A stretch of 64,000 nt of DNA from Thermoanaerobaculia bacterium (GTDB taxonomy: Bacteria > Acidobacteriota > Thermoanaerobaculia > Multivoradales > JAIOJS01): NCBI GenBank assembly GCA_030429235.1, contig JAUIDB010000009.1:1-64000 (forward strand), in the 5' to 3' direction. The translations under genes and the position numbers were made by a program. The first letter of the stretch is position 1. Each line of letters starts with the position of its first letter. Below are positions 38,727 through 47,979 of the stretch, piece by piece. The notes below the pieces were generated by a model that had not been told where the DNA came from, searched no databases, and was given only the letters and a program-made list of their open reading frames with translations.

Positions 38727-41054
38727 TCAGTCGATAGCTCCTATCGCGTGGACTGCACCCGCCGAGGGCCTGGAAGCTTCTACCGAACCTCCACACCAGG
38801 ACTCAGCTTCCGCGTTGGTCGAGTCGAGCCGCAAGCGTCCCAGCTCGGAATCGATCGACTCGACGCAGATCATGGGAGTGTGGGCCCTGGGAAGTCGCAA
38901 CGTCAGCTCCACCCGCGAGTAGAGGAGTCGCTGCCACTGCCAGTTCTCGCGACCGCGGCGGGGATCCAACCAGGTCTCGTGGAGCTTGGCGCCACCTTCG
39001 ACATAGACGACGAGCCGACTGGCGGGATCGAGGCCGTCGAAGTCTGCGGAGAGCAGGATCGAGAGTTTGTGGCCGCGCCGTTCGACCTTCTTGACCTTGC
39101 CGCCGGTAGACGGGGAGCCGGTCGGCGGAGTCGAGGAGACCTCGACCTGGAGTTCGGGTAGGAAGGCTCGGTAGGGCACGAGGGTGGCTCCGTTGTTCGG
39201 AGACAGCGGTCGGCGGAGCCGGTGGGTCCACCTGGGCGGGCGGAAGCGAACGAGCTGCACCGCTCCGTACCGTTCGAAGGCTTGATGGAACTCAGCCGCC
39301 GAGAGCTCGGGGTAGAGCTGCCGGAAGAGCGCGGGCTGAGGGTGGATGAAGGTGTGATTGACCGACCGGAACCCGTAGCCGTTGAGGGCCGAGCCGTAGT
39401 ACTCGCCGCCGCCGAGCACCAGCCAGCCCTGGGGGTGCGATTCCTGGATGGATCGGAGGGCCGCCAGCTGTCGACTCTCGGGGCGATCGAAGATCGGTCC
39501 GGCGAGTTGCACCGGATTGAAAGCCGAGAAGCCAGCCAGATTGGCGAGGGCGGCGGAAGCCAAGAGCCATCCGCCGCCGGCGAGACTCGCTGCCAGGCGA
39601 CGAGGGCCGAATCGGAGGCCCACCTGGATCAGCAGCACGATCGGCAGGATGTAGAGGTCGGCGTGGTTTCGCTCGAGGAGTTCGGCGGTCCAGAAGGAGG
39701 TCGACTCGCTCTCGACCGGGGCCGCGGTGGCGCTTCCGAGCGACGACGAGGGCCACCAGGTTGCGACCACGATCGCGGTCAGGAGTGCGAACCGGCGCCA
39801 GGACCAGAGGAACTGCAGACGTGGCATCCAGGACAGAGCGATTCCGAGCCAGAGGAGTCCGGAGGCGAAGAGCACGCGGATCGGGTGGATCTTGTGGAGA
39901 AGAAGGGGCTTGCCGAAGATCGCAGGGACCGGCAGGAGCATCCAGGCCGTGAGCAGCCCGAGCACGATCAGAGTGGCGCGACTGACCGCCGCCGGTTCTG
40001 CTTTCGTCCGCAATCTGCTGGTCAGCCCACGCCAGTCGACGAAGCAGAGCAGCAGGACCCAGAGCAGACTCCCGGCGGTAGACAGCCCACAAGCGTTGTC
40101 GGTCACCAGCGGCTCGTAGCCGTGGTAGAGGGCCATCGGCTGGAACTGGCTGATCCACTGCAGGGGACTCACCAAGCCGCCGCGGATCGCTCGCGCCCCG
40201 TGGTCGGCGCTGTGGACGGCGATCGAGAGCGGCTCCCAGAGGTAGGCGGCGGCGATGGCGGCGCCCGCGCCGACTCCGAGGGCGCTGCTGACCCAGCGCC
40301 CGAGGTCGGATCGCAGATCGGGACGTCGGTCCCAGACCAGTGCGCCGGCGGCGACACACGCTACCGCCAGGAAGGGAGGGTAGAACTGCCCGGTGAGCAG
40401 CCAGCACGCCGTGAGGTAGGCGACGGCGAGTGTGCGGAGGAGTGGCCTGAGGTCGGAAAGGCAGATCAGTACCATCCAGGGCAGGAGGGCGGTCAGCGGT
40501 CCGAGACTGGTCCACCACAATTGGACCCAGGGGGTGAAGTACAGGAGCAGCGCCGCCGACAGACTCCAGCTCCGTGACCAACGGAGGCGTAGGAACATCA
40601 GGTAGTACCCGACCACGAAGAGCCAGGTGTGGACGGCGAAGTAGAAGGAGTAGGCGACGGCTGGCGCCAGGAAAAAGAAGGGCCAGAACTGGGGCTTGAA
40701 GAGGGCGCCCCAGTCGCGCAACGGCATCGCGTAGAAGGTCCGGAGCGACTCGCCGTACAACGAGGTTTGGTTGACCTGGCCGAAGTCGCTGTCGACGGTG
40801 GCTTGCACCATCGGCGTCCAGATCCTCGACTCGTCGCTTCGGATGGGCCGCGGTGTTCCGCTGACCAGGCCGACACCCTCGAGTCCGAAGGCTTCGAGCA
40901 CGGTGCCGTACGACGAGGGAGTGGTGGTGGACAGGGTCACGAGAACCAGGTAGAGCGTCGCCGCCACGACGACGGGATCCCATCGTTTCCACCGGGCGAG
41001 GATGCGAGAGACCGAACTGGCCAGCGGCGGCGGTGGATCTGGCGGCGACGGCAT
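38727..41054 (-). CDS. Large polytopic membrane protein with soluble C-terminus
   Basis: 775 residues. About 11-13 transmembrane segments fill residues 25-540; the pattern RSDESRIWTPMVQATVDSDF, LYGESLRTFYAMPLRDWGAL and FFFLAPAVAYSFYF resembles glycosyltransferase-like membrane proteins of the DUF7654/7657 and YfhO groups, and the C-terminal ~230 residues are an exported-type beta domain (GFRSVNHTFIHPQPALFRQL, SRLVVYVEGGAKLHETWLDP). A lumenal GT-C fold is likely; donor and acceptor are unknown. Encoded alone, with TAGGCT six bases before the ATG and no Shine-Dalgarno. Short of catalytic evidence I do not assign a gene symbol. Confidence 0.75.
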   Translation of the reverse strand: MPSPPDPPPPLASSVSRILARWKRWDPVVVAATLYLVLVTLSTTTPSSYGTVLEAFGLEGVGLVSGTPRPIRSDESRIWTPMVQATVDSDFGQVNQTSLYGESLRTFYAMPLRDWGALFKPQFWPFFFLAPAVAYSFYFAVHTWLFVVGYYLMFLRLRWSRSWSLSAALLLYFTPWVQLWWTSLGPLTALLPWMVLICLSDLRPLLRTLAVAYLTACWLLTGQFYPPFLAVACVAAGALVWDRRPDLRSDLGRWVSSALGVGAGAAIAAAYLWEPLSIAVHSADHGARAIRGGLVSPLQWISQFQPMALYHGYEPLVTDNACGLSTAGSLLWVLLLCFVDWRGLTSRLRTKAEPAAVSRATLIVLGLLTAWMLLPVPAIFGKPLLLHKIHPIRVLFASGLLWLGIALSWMPRLQFLWSWRRFALLTAIVVATWWPSSSLGSATAAPVESESTSFWTAELLERNHADLYILPIVLLIQVGLRFGPRRLAASLAGGGWLLASAALANLAGFSAFNPVQLAGPIFDRPESRQLAALRSIQESHPQGWLVLGGGEYYGSALNGYGFRSVNHTFIHPQPALFRQLYPELSAAEFHQAFERYGAVQLVRFRPPRWTHRLRRPLSPNNGATLVPYRAFLPELQVEVSSTPPTGSPSTGGKVKKVERRGHKLSILLSADFDGLDPASRLVVYVEGGAKLHETWLDPRRGRENWQWQRLLYSRVELTLRLPRAHTPMICVESIDSELGRLRLDSTNAEAESWCGGSVEASRPSAGAVHAIGAID

Positions 41055-41060
41055 CGCCAG

Positions 41061-41066
41061 AGCCTA
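41061..41066 (-). promoter_or_regulatory. TAGGCT -10-like box, leaderless-start candidate
   Basis: TAGGCT, six bases, then the 41054 ATG. Confidence 0.45.
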
Positions 41067-41148
41067 CCCTGCCTGGAGCCGTCCGAGCGTCAGCTGGAGT
41101 GGCGGACGAGTCGTCGACTCGGTCGCGGGCGGGGCGCTACTCGTCGTC

Positions 41149-42066
41149 CTAGGTGGCCGGGTCGGCGGGGGTCAGGACCACGAAGGCGAGTTGCTCTCCG
41201 CTCGGCGAGAAGGCCAGGCGGGTGATGGTCTCGATGCCTTGGGAGGCGAAGTCGGCCACCTGCTGCCAGCCGCCGCCACAGGCGGGGCAGTAGCGGTAGA
41301 GCCGCGCGCCGTCCGCCATCCAGGCCCGGCCATGGCGGTCCCAGGTGAAGTCCTCGCGCCCGGGTAGGGGGGGCACCATCAGCTCGACCGTCGAGGTCTT
41401 CGGGTCGAAGGTCGCCAGCCGCCCCTCGGGGGAGCTCTTGATCACGTACGAGATCTTAGACGTACCGGGAACTCGCTGGATGGTCCGGCCGCCGTTCTGG
41501 GCCAGGACGCGAGGTTTCTCGCCCGGTGCCCGATACTCGATCGTGTTGGGCTCGCCGAGCAGGAAGAGGAGCACGCCGCCGTCGTCACCCCAGGCGTGGT
41601 AGCCGACCGGGGCTGGTCTCGGGGAGCAGCACGCTCGGGGCGGCCTCTCCCTGCAACGGGAAGCGCCACACCTCTGTTCGCCTCCTTCCTCCACCCGCAC
41701 CACCGAGATGGCTCGACCCTCCTCGATCGGGGTGGGAGAGAACTCGCTCTCCGGGGTCGAGGTGACCGCCGAGGAAGTGCCCGTGTCGAGATCGTAGAGG
41801 TAGATGTCGGCCTGGCCGTCGCGGATCGAGGTGTACAGAAGACCGCGACCATCCGGGAGAAAGTGCGGCTGGTTGTCGTAGCCGGCTCTGGCGGTGAGGT
41901 TGCGGGGCTCGCCTAAAGCCGGTTGTTCGCCGCCGCTTTCGTCGACCGAGACCAGGTAGACCTCGGTCTCCGGCGGGTCCTGGGCACTGGCGGCCAGCGA
42001 GAGCCCAGCCCAGAGGGACACGGCGATGAGGAGCTTGAAGGTTGCTGCAGATCCAGGTCGGCTCAT
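41149..42066 (-). CDS. PD40/TolB-like exported protein with a locally frameshifted segment
   Basis: About 305 residues; start placed at ATG 42066 (MSRPGSAATFKLLIAVSLW) for a clean signal peptide, though GTG 42093 is possible. PD40 blades: TARAGYDNQPHFLPDGRGLL, DIYLYDLDTG, then GEPNTIEYRAPGEKPRVL and TWDRHGRAWMADGARLYRY. Between ~residues 130 and 155 the reading frame gives RCGASRCRERPPRACC, unlike any PD40 protein, whereas the +1 frame of the same bases gives VWRFPLQGEAAPSVLLPETS, which fits this family's usual RLWRFPL...L-PVGYHAW stretch. So two compensating single-base indels (about 41671-41675 and 41609-41613) are likely. Exported propeller of unknown partner; close to the FG-GAP gene upstream and perhaps co-transcribed. 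Confidence 0.72.
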   Translation of the reverse strand: MSRPGSAATFKLLIAVSLWAGLSLAASAQDPPETEVYLVSVDESGGEQPALGEPRNLTARAGYDNQPHFLPDGRGLLYTSIRDGQADIYLYDLDTGTSSAVTSTPESEFSPTPIEEGRAISVVRVEEGGEQRCGASRCRERPPRACCSPRPAPVGYHAWGDDGGVLLFLLGEPNTIEYRAPGEKPRVLAQNGGRTIQRVPGTSKISYVIKSSPEGRLATFDPKTSTVELMVPPLPGREDFTWDRHGRAWMADGARLYRYCPACGGGWQQVADFASQGIETITRLAFSPSGEQLAFVVLTPADPAT

Positions 42067-42105
42067 CCGGACTTTGGCGGTGGCGACTGGCACTCTTGGC
42101 GCGTC

Positions 42106-43470
42106 CTAATGGACCTCGAACGAAAACAACTCGACCGGGACCTCGCTGCCCGAGGCGTCCGCCTCGACGACGATCAGATCGCCACTCTGGGTGATGAGAA
42201 CGATGTCTCCCATCATGTCGGCGCCGTCGATGCTTCCCTGTCCGTAGGCCAATCCCCGTGGGTCGTTGGCGCCCCCGGCTCCATCGGAGCCGATATCGGT
42301 GACGAACTCAACCGAAGCGGCGAAGTCACTGCCAGAGAAGGCACCGGCGGCTCCGGTGTGCTCTACATAGATCGCAGACTCGTTGCCCCCGGGATCGACC
42401 GGAAGGTAGATCTCGAGGTCACCGTCCGCATCGAAGTCACCGACATCGGGATTGAAGCAGTTTCCTACGGTGTTCAGGATCGCACCGCCGGCATCGGCGG
42501 CATAGGTGTTCGCGGCGGTACTCTCGTACACATAGACCCCGAGCGTCGCGTTCTCGGTGAGGATGATCTCTGGGTTGCCGGCGGCGTCGAGGTCGTAGAC
42601 CAGGACGTTGTTGATCCCGGGAGTTCCGCTCACGAGCGCTGCCACGGGCAGCCGAGCCTCCTCGGTAATCGTTCCGCTGCCATCCCAGCGGTAGACGAAG
42701 AACGCATTGAGGGTGCGCGCTTCCTCGTCCGGAGCGACGACCACCTCTCGAGTGCCGTCGCCATCGAGATCGGCAATGCCGCTCATCGAGGCGCAACCCC
42801 CGTCGGTATCGTTGTCCAGGCCGTCGTCGTTCCCGACGTCAGCGGTCACGGCGGAGGCGTAGGTGTTGTTTCCGCTGTTCTCGCGAATCTCGAGCGCGTC
42901 CACCTCGGCGGCCGAGCAAACCAGGATCTCCCGAGTGCCGTCGCTGTCGAGGTCGCCAACGGTCAGCCCCATGACGCCGATGAGCGCCGTGGAGAAGACC
43001 GGGGTGTCACTCGGGTTGCTGCCATCGGTCATCTGGCCGGCTCCCGAGTACTCGAAAACTCGGAGTGTCGATCCGTCACTGTAGATGAGTTCGAGCCTTC
43101 CGTCGTGGTCACTATCGGCAACCGCCGCGGCTTGCACCGGTACCGAACCGGTTCCGGCATTGGGGTCGAATCCCCAGCGGAAGGCGTAGGTGTTGTCCGC
43201 CGTCGACTCGTAGACGAAGATGTTGTCGGTGGTGTTCTTGGCCATGACGACGAACTCGTAGTTGCCGTCGGCGTCGATGTCGATCCGCTCGCCGTTGTCG
43301 GCACGGTTCGTCAGTACGTGGACTCCGGCCGAAGAGTCCACGTTGTTGAAGCCACTGCCCCCGAGATTGGTGTCCAGTCGAACGGTGAATCCTGCCGCCG
43401 TGGTCTGGCCGAGAGCCAGCGCCGGGAGGCAGAGCAACAGAACGCAAGCGAGTACCACGTGTCGTCGCAT
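42106..43470 (-). CDS. Secreted FG-GAP/VCBS-repeat protein
   Basis: 454 residues. Signal peptide (about 5-21), then seven or more FG-GAP-type repeats: IDADGNYEFVVMAKNTTD, VADSDHDGRLELIYSDG, VGDLDSDGTREILVCS, IADLDGDGTREVVVAPD, VYDLDAAGNPEIILTEN, VGDFDADGDLEIYLPVD. The D-x-D-x-D-G loops bind Ca2+ and make a seven-bladed propeller. Two copies of a YESTADNTYA-type segment also occur. Extracellular or outer-membrane location is expected. The AAAGGA site precedes the ATG. Its function is unknown; the 41149-42066 propeller gene is 40 bases downstream. Confidence 0.85.
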   Translation of the reverse strand: MRRHVVLACVLLLCLPALALGQTTAAGFTVRLDTNLGGSGFNNVDSSAGVHVLTNRADNGERIDIDADGNYEFVVMAKNTTDNIFVYESTADNTYAFRWGFDPNAGTGSVPVQAAAVADSDHDGRLELIYSDGSTLRVFEYSGAGQMTDGSNPSDTPVFSTALIGVMGLTVGDLDSDGTREILVCSAAEVDALEIRENSGNNTYASAVTADVGNDDGLDNDTDGGCASMSGIADLDGDGTREVVVAPDEEARTLNAFFVYRWDGSGTITEEARLPVAALVSGTPGINNVLVYDLDAAGNPEIILTENATLGVYVYESTAANTYAADAGGAILNTVGNCFNPDVGDFDADGDLEIYLPVDPGGNESAIYVEHTGAAGAFSGSDFAASVEFVTDIGSDGAGGANDPRGLAYGQGSIDGADMMGDIVLITQSGDLIVVEADASGSEVPVELFSFEVH

Positions 43471-43715
43471 TTCGGTCCTTTCACGAGTCGGTGTGTTTGG
43501 GGAGCTTGAACGATGCTAGCACGGGCCGTTCGGAGAGTCTGAACCGGAGATGGGGCTGTCCGGGTCGCTAGAGGACCGGGAGGGGACTCGGGTCTCTCTG
43601 CGAGGCGTCGAGCCGATTGGCCGGTCGACCGCTGGGCCGTGCCCGGTGACCTACCCTGGCTCACGGCGGTGCCGTATGGCGACGCGCCCGCTCCCGCCTT
43701 GCAGCCGATAGTGAG

Positions 43716-45869
43716 TCAGACGCCAGCTTCTGCCGGTTGGCTACGAGCCTCGAGGAGCCAGCGAGAAAGGCCCGCGGCCAGGTCGCTTCGATACTTGGAC
43801 CGCTCGGCCAGAGACTGAAGACTGGACCGAGACGGACCCGATTCCTGGGCATCGGCGAAGAGTGCGACCAGATCGATCGACGACGCGTACTCGGGAGCCA
43901 CTGCGCCTCTGGCTTCGTCGACGGCGACGATCCCCTGGGCGGCGTAGATCCCCATCGCAGTGGCGCCGTCCGATTCCTCGCTCGGTTGTGGCCAACGGGC
44001 CAGCCATCCGTCCACATCGGAGCCGAAGCTCGTCGGGGCGCCTCGGCTCGTCTGCTCCGCCCACCGAAAGAGGAGCGCCACTGCCTGAGAACTCCCACTG
44101 GCGTCCGATTCCGGAGCCAGGATCTCATCGCGGCGCTTCTGGCCCTCGGTGGTAGCACCGGCCAACCACGAGATCTCCATCGCCAGAATGTCCACCGATG
44201 AACCGAGATAGGTTCGAGCCGCATCGACGTCGGCGCTGGCCAGCGTGACGATGGCCTTCTCTGGCTGGTCGGAGTCGAGGTAGACCGCGGAGCGAAGCAG
44301 GTCAGCGGCCGCCTCCCACGCGGGATCCTCGGCCTTGGCACTGCCTGGCGTACCGAGGATCTCCAGAGCCTTCTCCCCGTCGATCGCGCTCCAGGTCCGG
44401 GCCAGGCGAAGTTGCGAGGCGCGGTCGTCGGGATGAGACTCGCACCAGGAGGCGATGGCTTCGGCACGCGCCTCGGGCTCGGCTGCTTTCAAGCCGACTC
44501 CGACGTAGATCTGTTGGGCAACCTCGGCCAGCGGGTGGTCGAGTTCCCGCAGCTGCCGAGCCAGGCCCCGCACGGCCGCGTGGTCACCCTCTTCCGTCCA
44601 CGTGGCGAGGCGGGCCAGACCGGGACCCATCGCTAGACCGGCCTCGAGGCGAGCATCGAGGGCCTCGGGCCACTCCTCCTCGTTCCACCAGGCTCGAGCC
44701 GTGAACCAGAGATCGCCGGAGGTACCTGAATCGAGAAGGTAGCGATGAACCTCTCTTCGGATTTCGGCCTCGGTAGGAGTCCGTGCGATGACGTCGACGA
44801 TCTCCGCCATGTTCTCGTCATTCCAGCGGCCCTGTTCCCAGCGGGCTCGCATCTCCGGAAGGGCGGCCTGTGGATCCTGTCGGAGCCGGAGGAGGAGGAG
44901 TGGATAGGCCAGAGGCTCATCGACCTCGGCGGGGAGGCTTGCCGCCAGCGCCTCCGCTTCCGTCAGCTGGTCGAGGTTGACCAGTGAGTTGAGGAGCCTG
45001 GCTTGGAGGTAGGTATCACCGGGAGCGATCTCCAGTCCCTCCTTCGTCACTCGAACCACGTCCTGGTCTTCGTCGACGAGATCGAAAAAATCTGCCGCAT
45101 AGCCGGCTTCGAAGAGACTCTCGATCGGAAGCCTGCGTAGCTGTTCGAGCTGGTCGGTGGGCGCGTCCAGGCCGTGGACGACGGCTTCGAGCCATCCGTT
45201 CTGAGCGAGGTGCGCCACGTCGAGCGGAGCGATCTCCAGAGCGCGGTTCGAGTAGCCCAGTGCTTCCTCATACTCGCCCAAGGTGAGGTAGGCCTCGGCC
45301 ACCGAGAAATTGGTCGTGCTTGAGTTGGGGGCCCGTCGGTGGGCCTCGAGATAGCTCTCGAGGGCTCGAGCCGGCTCTCCGGCGTCCATCTTCCGGTGTC
45401 CCTCCTCGGTCAGTTGCACCACGGTCTCGTCCACCCAGTCGCCGGTCTTCTCCGCCTCGCGTCGCTCGCTGGCCGAGATCCAGACGATGGCCCCCACGGC
45501 GATGGGGACACTGAAACTGGCGACAGCGGCTAGAACTGTCGTTGCGCGGGGCAGGTTGGACCAGCGGAATAGGGCCTTGAGATTGATCGACAGAGCATTG
45601 AGGGTCATGAGTCCCCAGGGGATTCCCCACCACCCCAGCAGTGCGGACTGCGCGAGCGCCTGCCCGGCGGCCTTTTGGCAGCAAGTGCGGCACAGACCCT
45701 CGTGCCATCGCCGGTGCTGGGTGAAGACGACGAAGGACGTGACCTTCATGAGTTCGACGATGCGACTCGGCTCCGCCCCGCACCGGTCACAGGGAAGGGC
45801 CAGGTTCTCTTCGGACCGCGGTTGGCCGAGCGCCTCGATGGTCGGTTGGTAACCCTCAAAATCAGACAT
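43716..45869 (-). CDS. Zinc-ribbon-like, membrane-anchored TPR protein
   Basis: 717 residues. N-terminus has two Cys pairs CDRCG (about 27-31) and CRTCC (about 60-64) that look like a zinc ribbon; two hydrophobic segments (about 78-98 and 108-128) follow, then a long TPR/Sel1-like helical array from about 150 to the end (SVAEAYLTLGEYEEALGYSN, GDTYLQARLLNSLVNLDQLT). TPRs hold protein partners; nothing enzymatic is visible. The topology puts the zinc ribbon in the cytoplasm and the TPRs likely outside, or the reverse (not determinable). GGAG at good distance precedes the ATG. Upstream lies an inverted repeat at 45911-45932. Confidence 0.78.
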   Translation of the reverse strand: MSDFEGYQPTIEALGQPRSEENLALPCDRCGAEPSRIVELMKVTSFVVFTQHRRWHEGLCRTCCQKAAGQALAQSALLGWWGIPWGLMTLNALSINLKALFRWSNLPRATTVLAAVASFSVPIAVGAIVWISASERREAEKTGDWVDETVVQLTEEGHRKMDAGEPARALESYLEAHRRAPNSSTTNFSVAEAYLTLGEYEEALGYSNRALEIAPLDVAHLAQNGWLEAVVHGLDAPTDQLEQLRRLPIESLFEAGYAADFFDLVDEDQDVVRVTKEGLEIAPGDTYLQARLLNSLVNLDQLTEAEALAASLPAEVDEPLAYPLLLLRLRQDPQAALPEMRARWEQGRWNDENMAEIVDVIARTPTEAEIRREVHRYLLDSGTSGDLWFTARAWWNEEEWPEALDARLEAGLAMGPGLARLATWTEEGDHAAVRGLARQLRELDHPLAEVAQQIYVGVGLKAAEPEARAEAIASWCESHPDDRASQLRLARTWSAIDGEKALEILGTPGSAKAEDPAWEAAADLLRSAVYLDSDQPEKAIVTLASADVDAARTYLGSSVDILAMEISWLAGATTEGQKRRDEILAPESDASGSSQAVALLFRWAEQTSRGAPTSFGSDVDGWLARWPQPSEESDGATAMGIYAAQGIVAVDEARGAVAPEYASSIDLVALFADAQESGPSRSSLQSLAERSKYRSDLAAGLSRWLLEARSQPAEAGV

Positions 45870-45910
45870 AGAAGAATCTCCAATGAACGCAACACAACGT
45901 GATGTTGGTG

Positions 45911-45932
45911 GATGGTAGCTAAGAATACCATC
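45911..45932. promoter_or_regulatory. Inverted repeat GATGGTA-N8-TACCATC
   Basis: Perfect 7-bp arms, 42 bases upstream of the TPR-protein start and about 180 bases upstream of the MoxR start. Operator or RNA hairpin candidate. Confidence 0.45.
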
Positions 45933-46052
45933 TCTAGGGCTGCGCCTTGTCTGCTCCCGACATCACACGGTCCCTCCGAACCTCTCGCGGGCACGTCCGG
46001 ACCGACTCGGCGACGGTCGGGATCGGGGATGCTGAAGGAACCCGCTCCGATG

Positions 46053-46073
46053 GGCAAGGTGGCGCGCCTTGCC
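46053..46073. promoter_or_regulatory. Inverted repeat ggcaagg-N7-ccttgcc near moxR
   Basis: Perfect 7-bp arms just upstream of a TACAAT hexamer at 46080-46085, 30 bases before the MoxR ATG; possible operator on the Bat operon promoter. Confidence 0.45.
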
Positions 46074-46114
46074 GGGGGCTACAATCGCGCCATTCCACTC
46101 CGAAGAGGTACTGC

Positions 46115-47083
46115 ATGAGTTCACTGTCGATCCCCGAAGCCCATCAACTTCTGGCGCGCGCCGAGAGTTCGCTGCGTCGCGGCCTGATAGGACAGGACGA
46201 CCTCATCCGACACCTGCTGGTCGGGGTGGTGGCCGACGGGCACCTGCTGATCGAGGGCGTGCCAGGCCTTGGCAAGACCCGGGGGGTCAACCTGCTGGCC
46301 AGACTCTGCCAGCTGAGTTTCAAGCGCCTACAGTTCACGCCGGACCTGCTGCCGGCTGACGTCCTGGGGACCCGGGTCTACAACCAACACACCGCCGACT
46401 TCGAGACGGTGCGTGGTCCGATCTTCGCCAACTTCGTGCTGGCCGACGAGATCAATCGCGCCCCCGCCAAGGTGCAGTCGGCTCTGCTCGAGACGATGCA
46501 GGAACGGCAAGTCACGATCGGCCACGAGACCATCGCACTGCAGCGGCCCTTCCTGGTGTTTGCGACCCAGAATCCGATCGAGCAGGAGGGCACCTACCGT
46601 CTGCCCGAGGCTCAACTCGACCGCTTTCTGCTCAAACTCCTGGTCACCTATCCCGAAACCTCGCGGGAAGAGGATCTGGTGAACATGGTCCTCGACGAGG
46701 TCACATTGCCGGAACCCGACGAGCCGTTGGAGATGTCTCAGGTCCTCGCCCTGCAGGAGTCGGCACGCCAGGTGTTCGTCGAATCCCGTGTCCTCAGCTA
46801 CGCCGTGCGACTGGTGCAGACCACGCGCAGCGCGAGCCCCGATTCGCGTCTCGGGGCCTACCTCGAGCTGGGAGCCTCACCCCGGGCCTCGATCGCACTG
46901 GTGCAGGCGGCGCGGGCCACGGCCTTGATCGAGGGCGAGGATGCTGTGACTCCCGATCACGTCAAGGGGGTAGCCCCAGCGGCCCTTCGGCATCGGTTGA
47001 TCCTGACCTACCACGCCGAAGCCGAGGGGGTCACGGCGGACGATCTAATCGAGGATCTGTTGGGCACGGTCCCCGTGCCCTGA
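46115..47083 (+). CDS. MoxR-type AAA+ ATPase
   Basis: 322 residues. Walker A GVPGLGKTRGV (about 46-56), FTPDLLPADVLGTRVYN (MoxR signature), Walker B FVLADEINRAPAKVQSALLE, sensor ATQNPIEQEGTYRLPEAQLD, and the C-terminal lid with PRASIALVQAARATALI. MoxR ATPases act as chaperones that mature VWA-domain partners; here those follow immediately (DUF58, BatA and the BatB/C fusion). The ATG at 46115 is chosen over the long upstream frame because its N-terminus aligns with the family and AGAGG lies upstream. Its stop overlaps the next start (TGATG). Confidence 0.95.
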   Translation: MSSLSIPEAHQLLARAESSLRRGLIGQDDLIRHLLVGVVADGHLLIEGVPGLGKTRGVNLLARLCQLSFKRLQFTPDLLPADVLGTRVYNQHTADFETVRGPIFANFVLADEINRAPAKVQSALLETMQERQVTIGHETIALQRPFLVFATQNPIEQEGTYRLPEAQLDRFLLKLLVTYPETSREEDLVNMVLDEVTLPEPDEPLEMSQVLALQESARQVFVESRVLSYAVRLVQTTRSASPDSRLGAYLELGASPRASIALVQAARATALIEGEDAVTPDHVKGVAPAALRHRLILTYHAEAEGVTADDLIEDLLGTVPVP

Positions 47084-47979
47084 TGGTGACCGTGCTGCCC
47101 GACGCGGCCGCCACGTCGTTGTTGCTCGCCCAGGTCCGGCGCCTGGAACTCGTGGCGCGGCGCAACGTGGCCACCCTACGCCACGGCGACTACCAGACGG
47201 CGGTACGGGGGCGCGGGCTGCTGTTCCACGAGAGCCGAAAGTACGTCCCCGGCGAGTCGGCTCGCACCATCGATTGGAACATCACTGCGCGGGTCGGTGA
47301 GCCCCACGTCCGAGTCCACGAGGAGGAGCGCCAGAGGGACGTGGTCCTCGCGGTCGACGTCAGCCCATCGATGCACGTCGGCTACGGACGTCGCAGCAAG
47401 CTCGAACTGGCGGTCGAGGTCGCGGCTACGCTGGCGGTGGCGGCTCTGGAGACCGGGGATCGTATCGGCTGCACCTTCTTCGCCGACCAGGTCCTGGAGG
47501 AGAACCGGCCCCGGGCCGGCCGTGCCCAGCTCTTTCGGGTGCTGCGAGCCCTGCTGCGGCATACCGAACCCTGGACGCGAGCGGTCGCGGTTTCGGACCC
47601 ACGAACGGCGATCCACGCCGTCGAACAACGGGCCCGGGGACCGCTGGTTCTCTTCCTCGTCTCCGACTTCATCGACCACGACTTGCCTGCCGACCTGCGC
47701 TACCTACGGCCGCGCCACGACGTGACGTTGCTGCACCTCTACGACCCTTTCGAGGCCGCGGTGGCACCGGAGCTGGTCCTTTCGGGTCTGGCGCCCGAGG
47801 GGCCGCAGGTGGTCGTTCCCTTCTCCCCGGGCGAAACGGGTCAGTGGGATCAGCTACGACGGACCTTGGCCCAGGCGTGTGGAGAGAACCGGCTGTCCTT
47901 CGCTTCGCTCTCGACCGACGACGCCGTGGGTCGGTCGCTGGGACGACACTTCCACCGGCGGCGTCGCGAGCGATGGTGA
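47083..47979 (+). CDS. DUF58 VWA-like protein
   Basis: 298 residues. The DUF58 motif RNVATLRHGDYQTAVRGRGL, ESRKYVPGESARTIDWNITA is followed by a VWA-like region with DVSPSMHVG (MIDAS DxSxS) and VLFLVSDFIDHDLP. DUF58 proteins work with MoxR on the same operon and are probably cytoplasmic or membrane-peripheral. Start ATG overlaps the MoxR TGA (TGATG). Its own stop overlaps the next gene's start. No membrane helix is obvious. The last 12 residues are Arg/His-rich. Confidence 0.9.
   Translation: MVTVLPDAAATSLLLAQVRRLELVARRNVATLRHGDYQTAVRGRGLLFHESRKYVPGESARTIDWNITARVGEPHVRVHEEERQRDVVLAVDVSPSMHVGYGRRSKLELAVEVAATLAVAALETGDRIGCTFFADQVLEENRPRAGRAQLFRVLRALLRHTEPWTRAVAVSDPRTAIHAVEQRARGPLVLFLVSDFIDHDLPADLRYLRPRHDVTLLHLYDPFEAAVAPELVLSGLAPEGPQVVVPFSPGETGQWDQLRRTLAQACGENRLSFASLSTDDAVGRSLGRHFHRRRRERW

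Noticed and set aside
38732-38746. Hairpin cgatag-ctc-ctatcg as a terminator between convergent genes
   Set aside because: Lies inside the 3' coding end of the membrane protein (AIGAID), with no T-run; likely chance.
39222-40577. Plus-strand frame of about 450 residues opposite the membrane protein
   Set aside because: Glu/Arg/Gln-rich antisense shadow of a strongly hydrophobic gene; no domain or ribosome site.
41923-43509. Plus-strand frame of 528 residues opposite the FG-GAP gene
   Set aside because: Antisense of repeated D-x-D-x-D-G loops gives a Val/Glu-rich pattern that imitates a protein; the minus gene has signal peptide and repeats.
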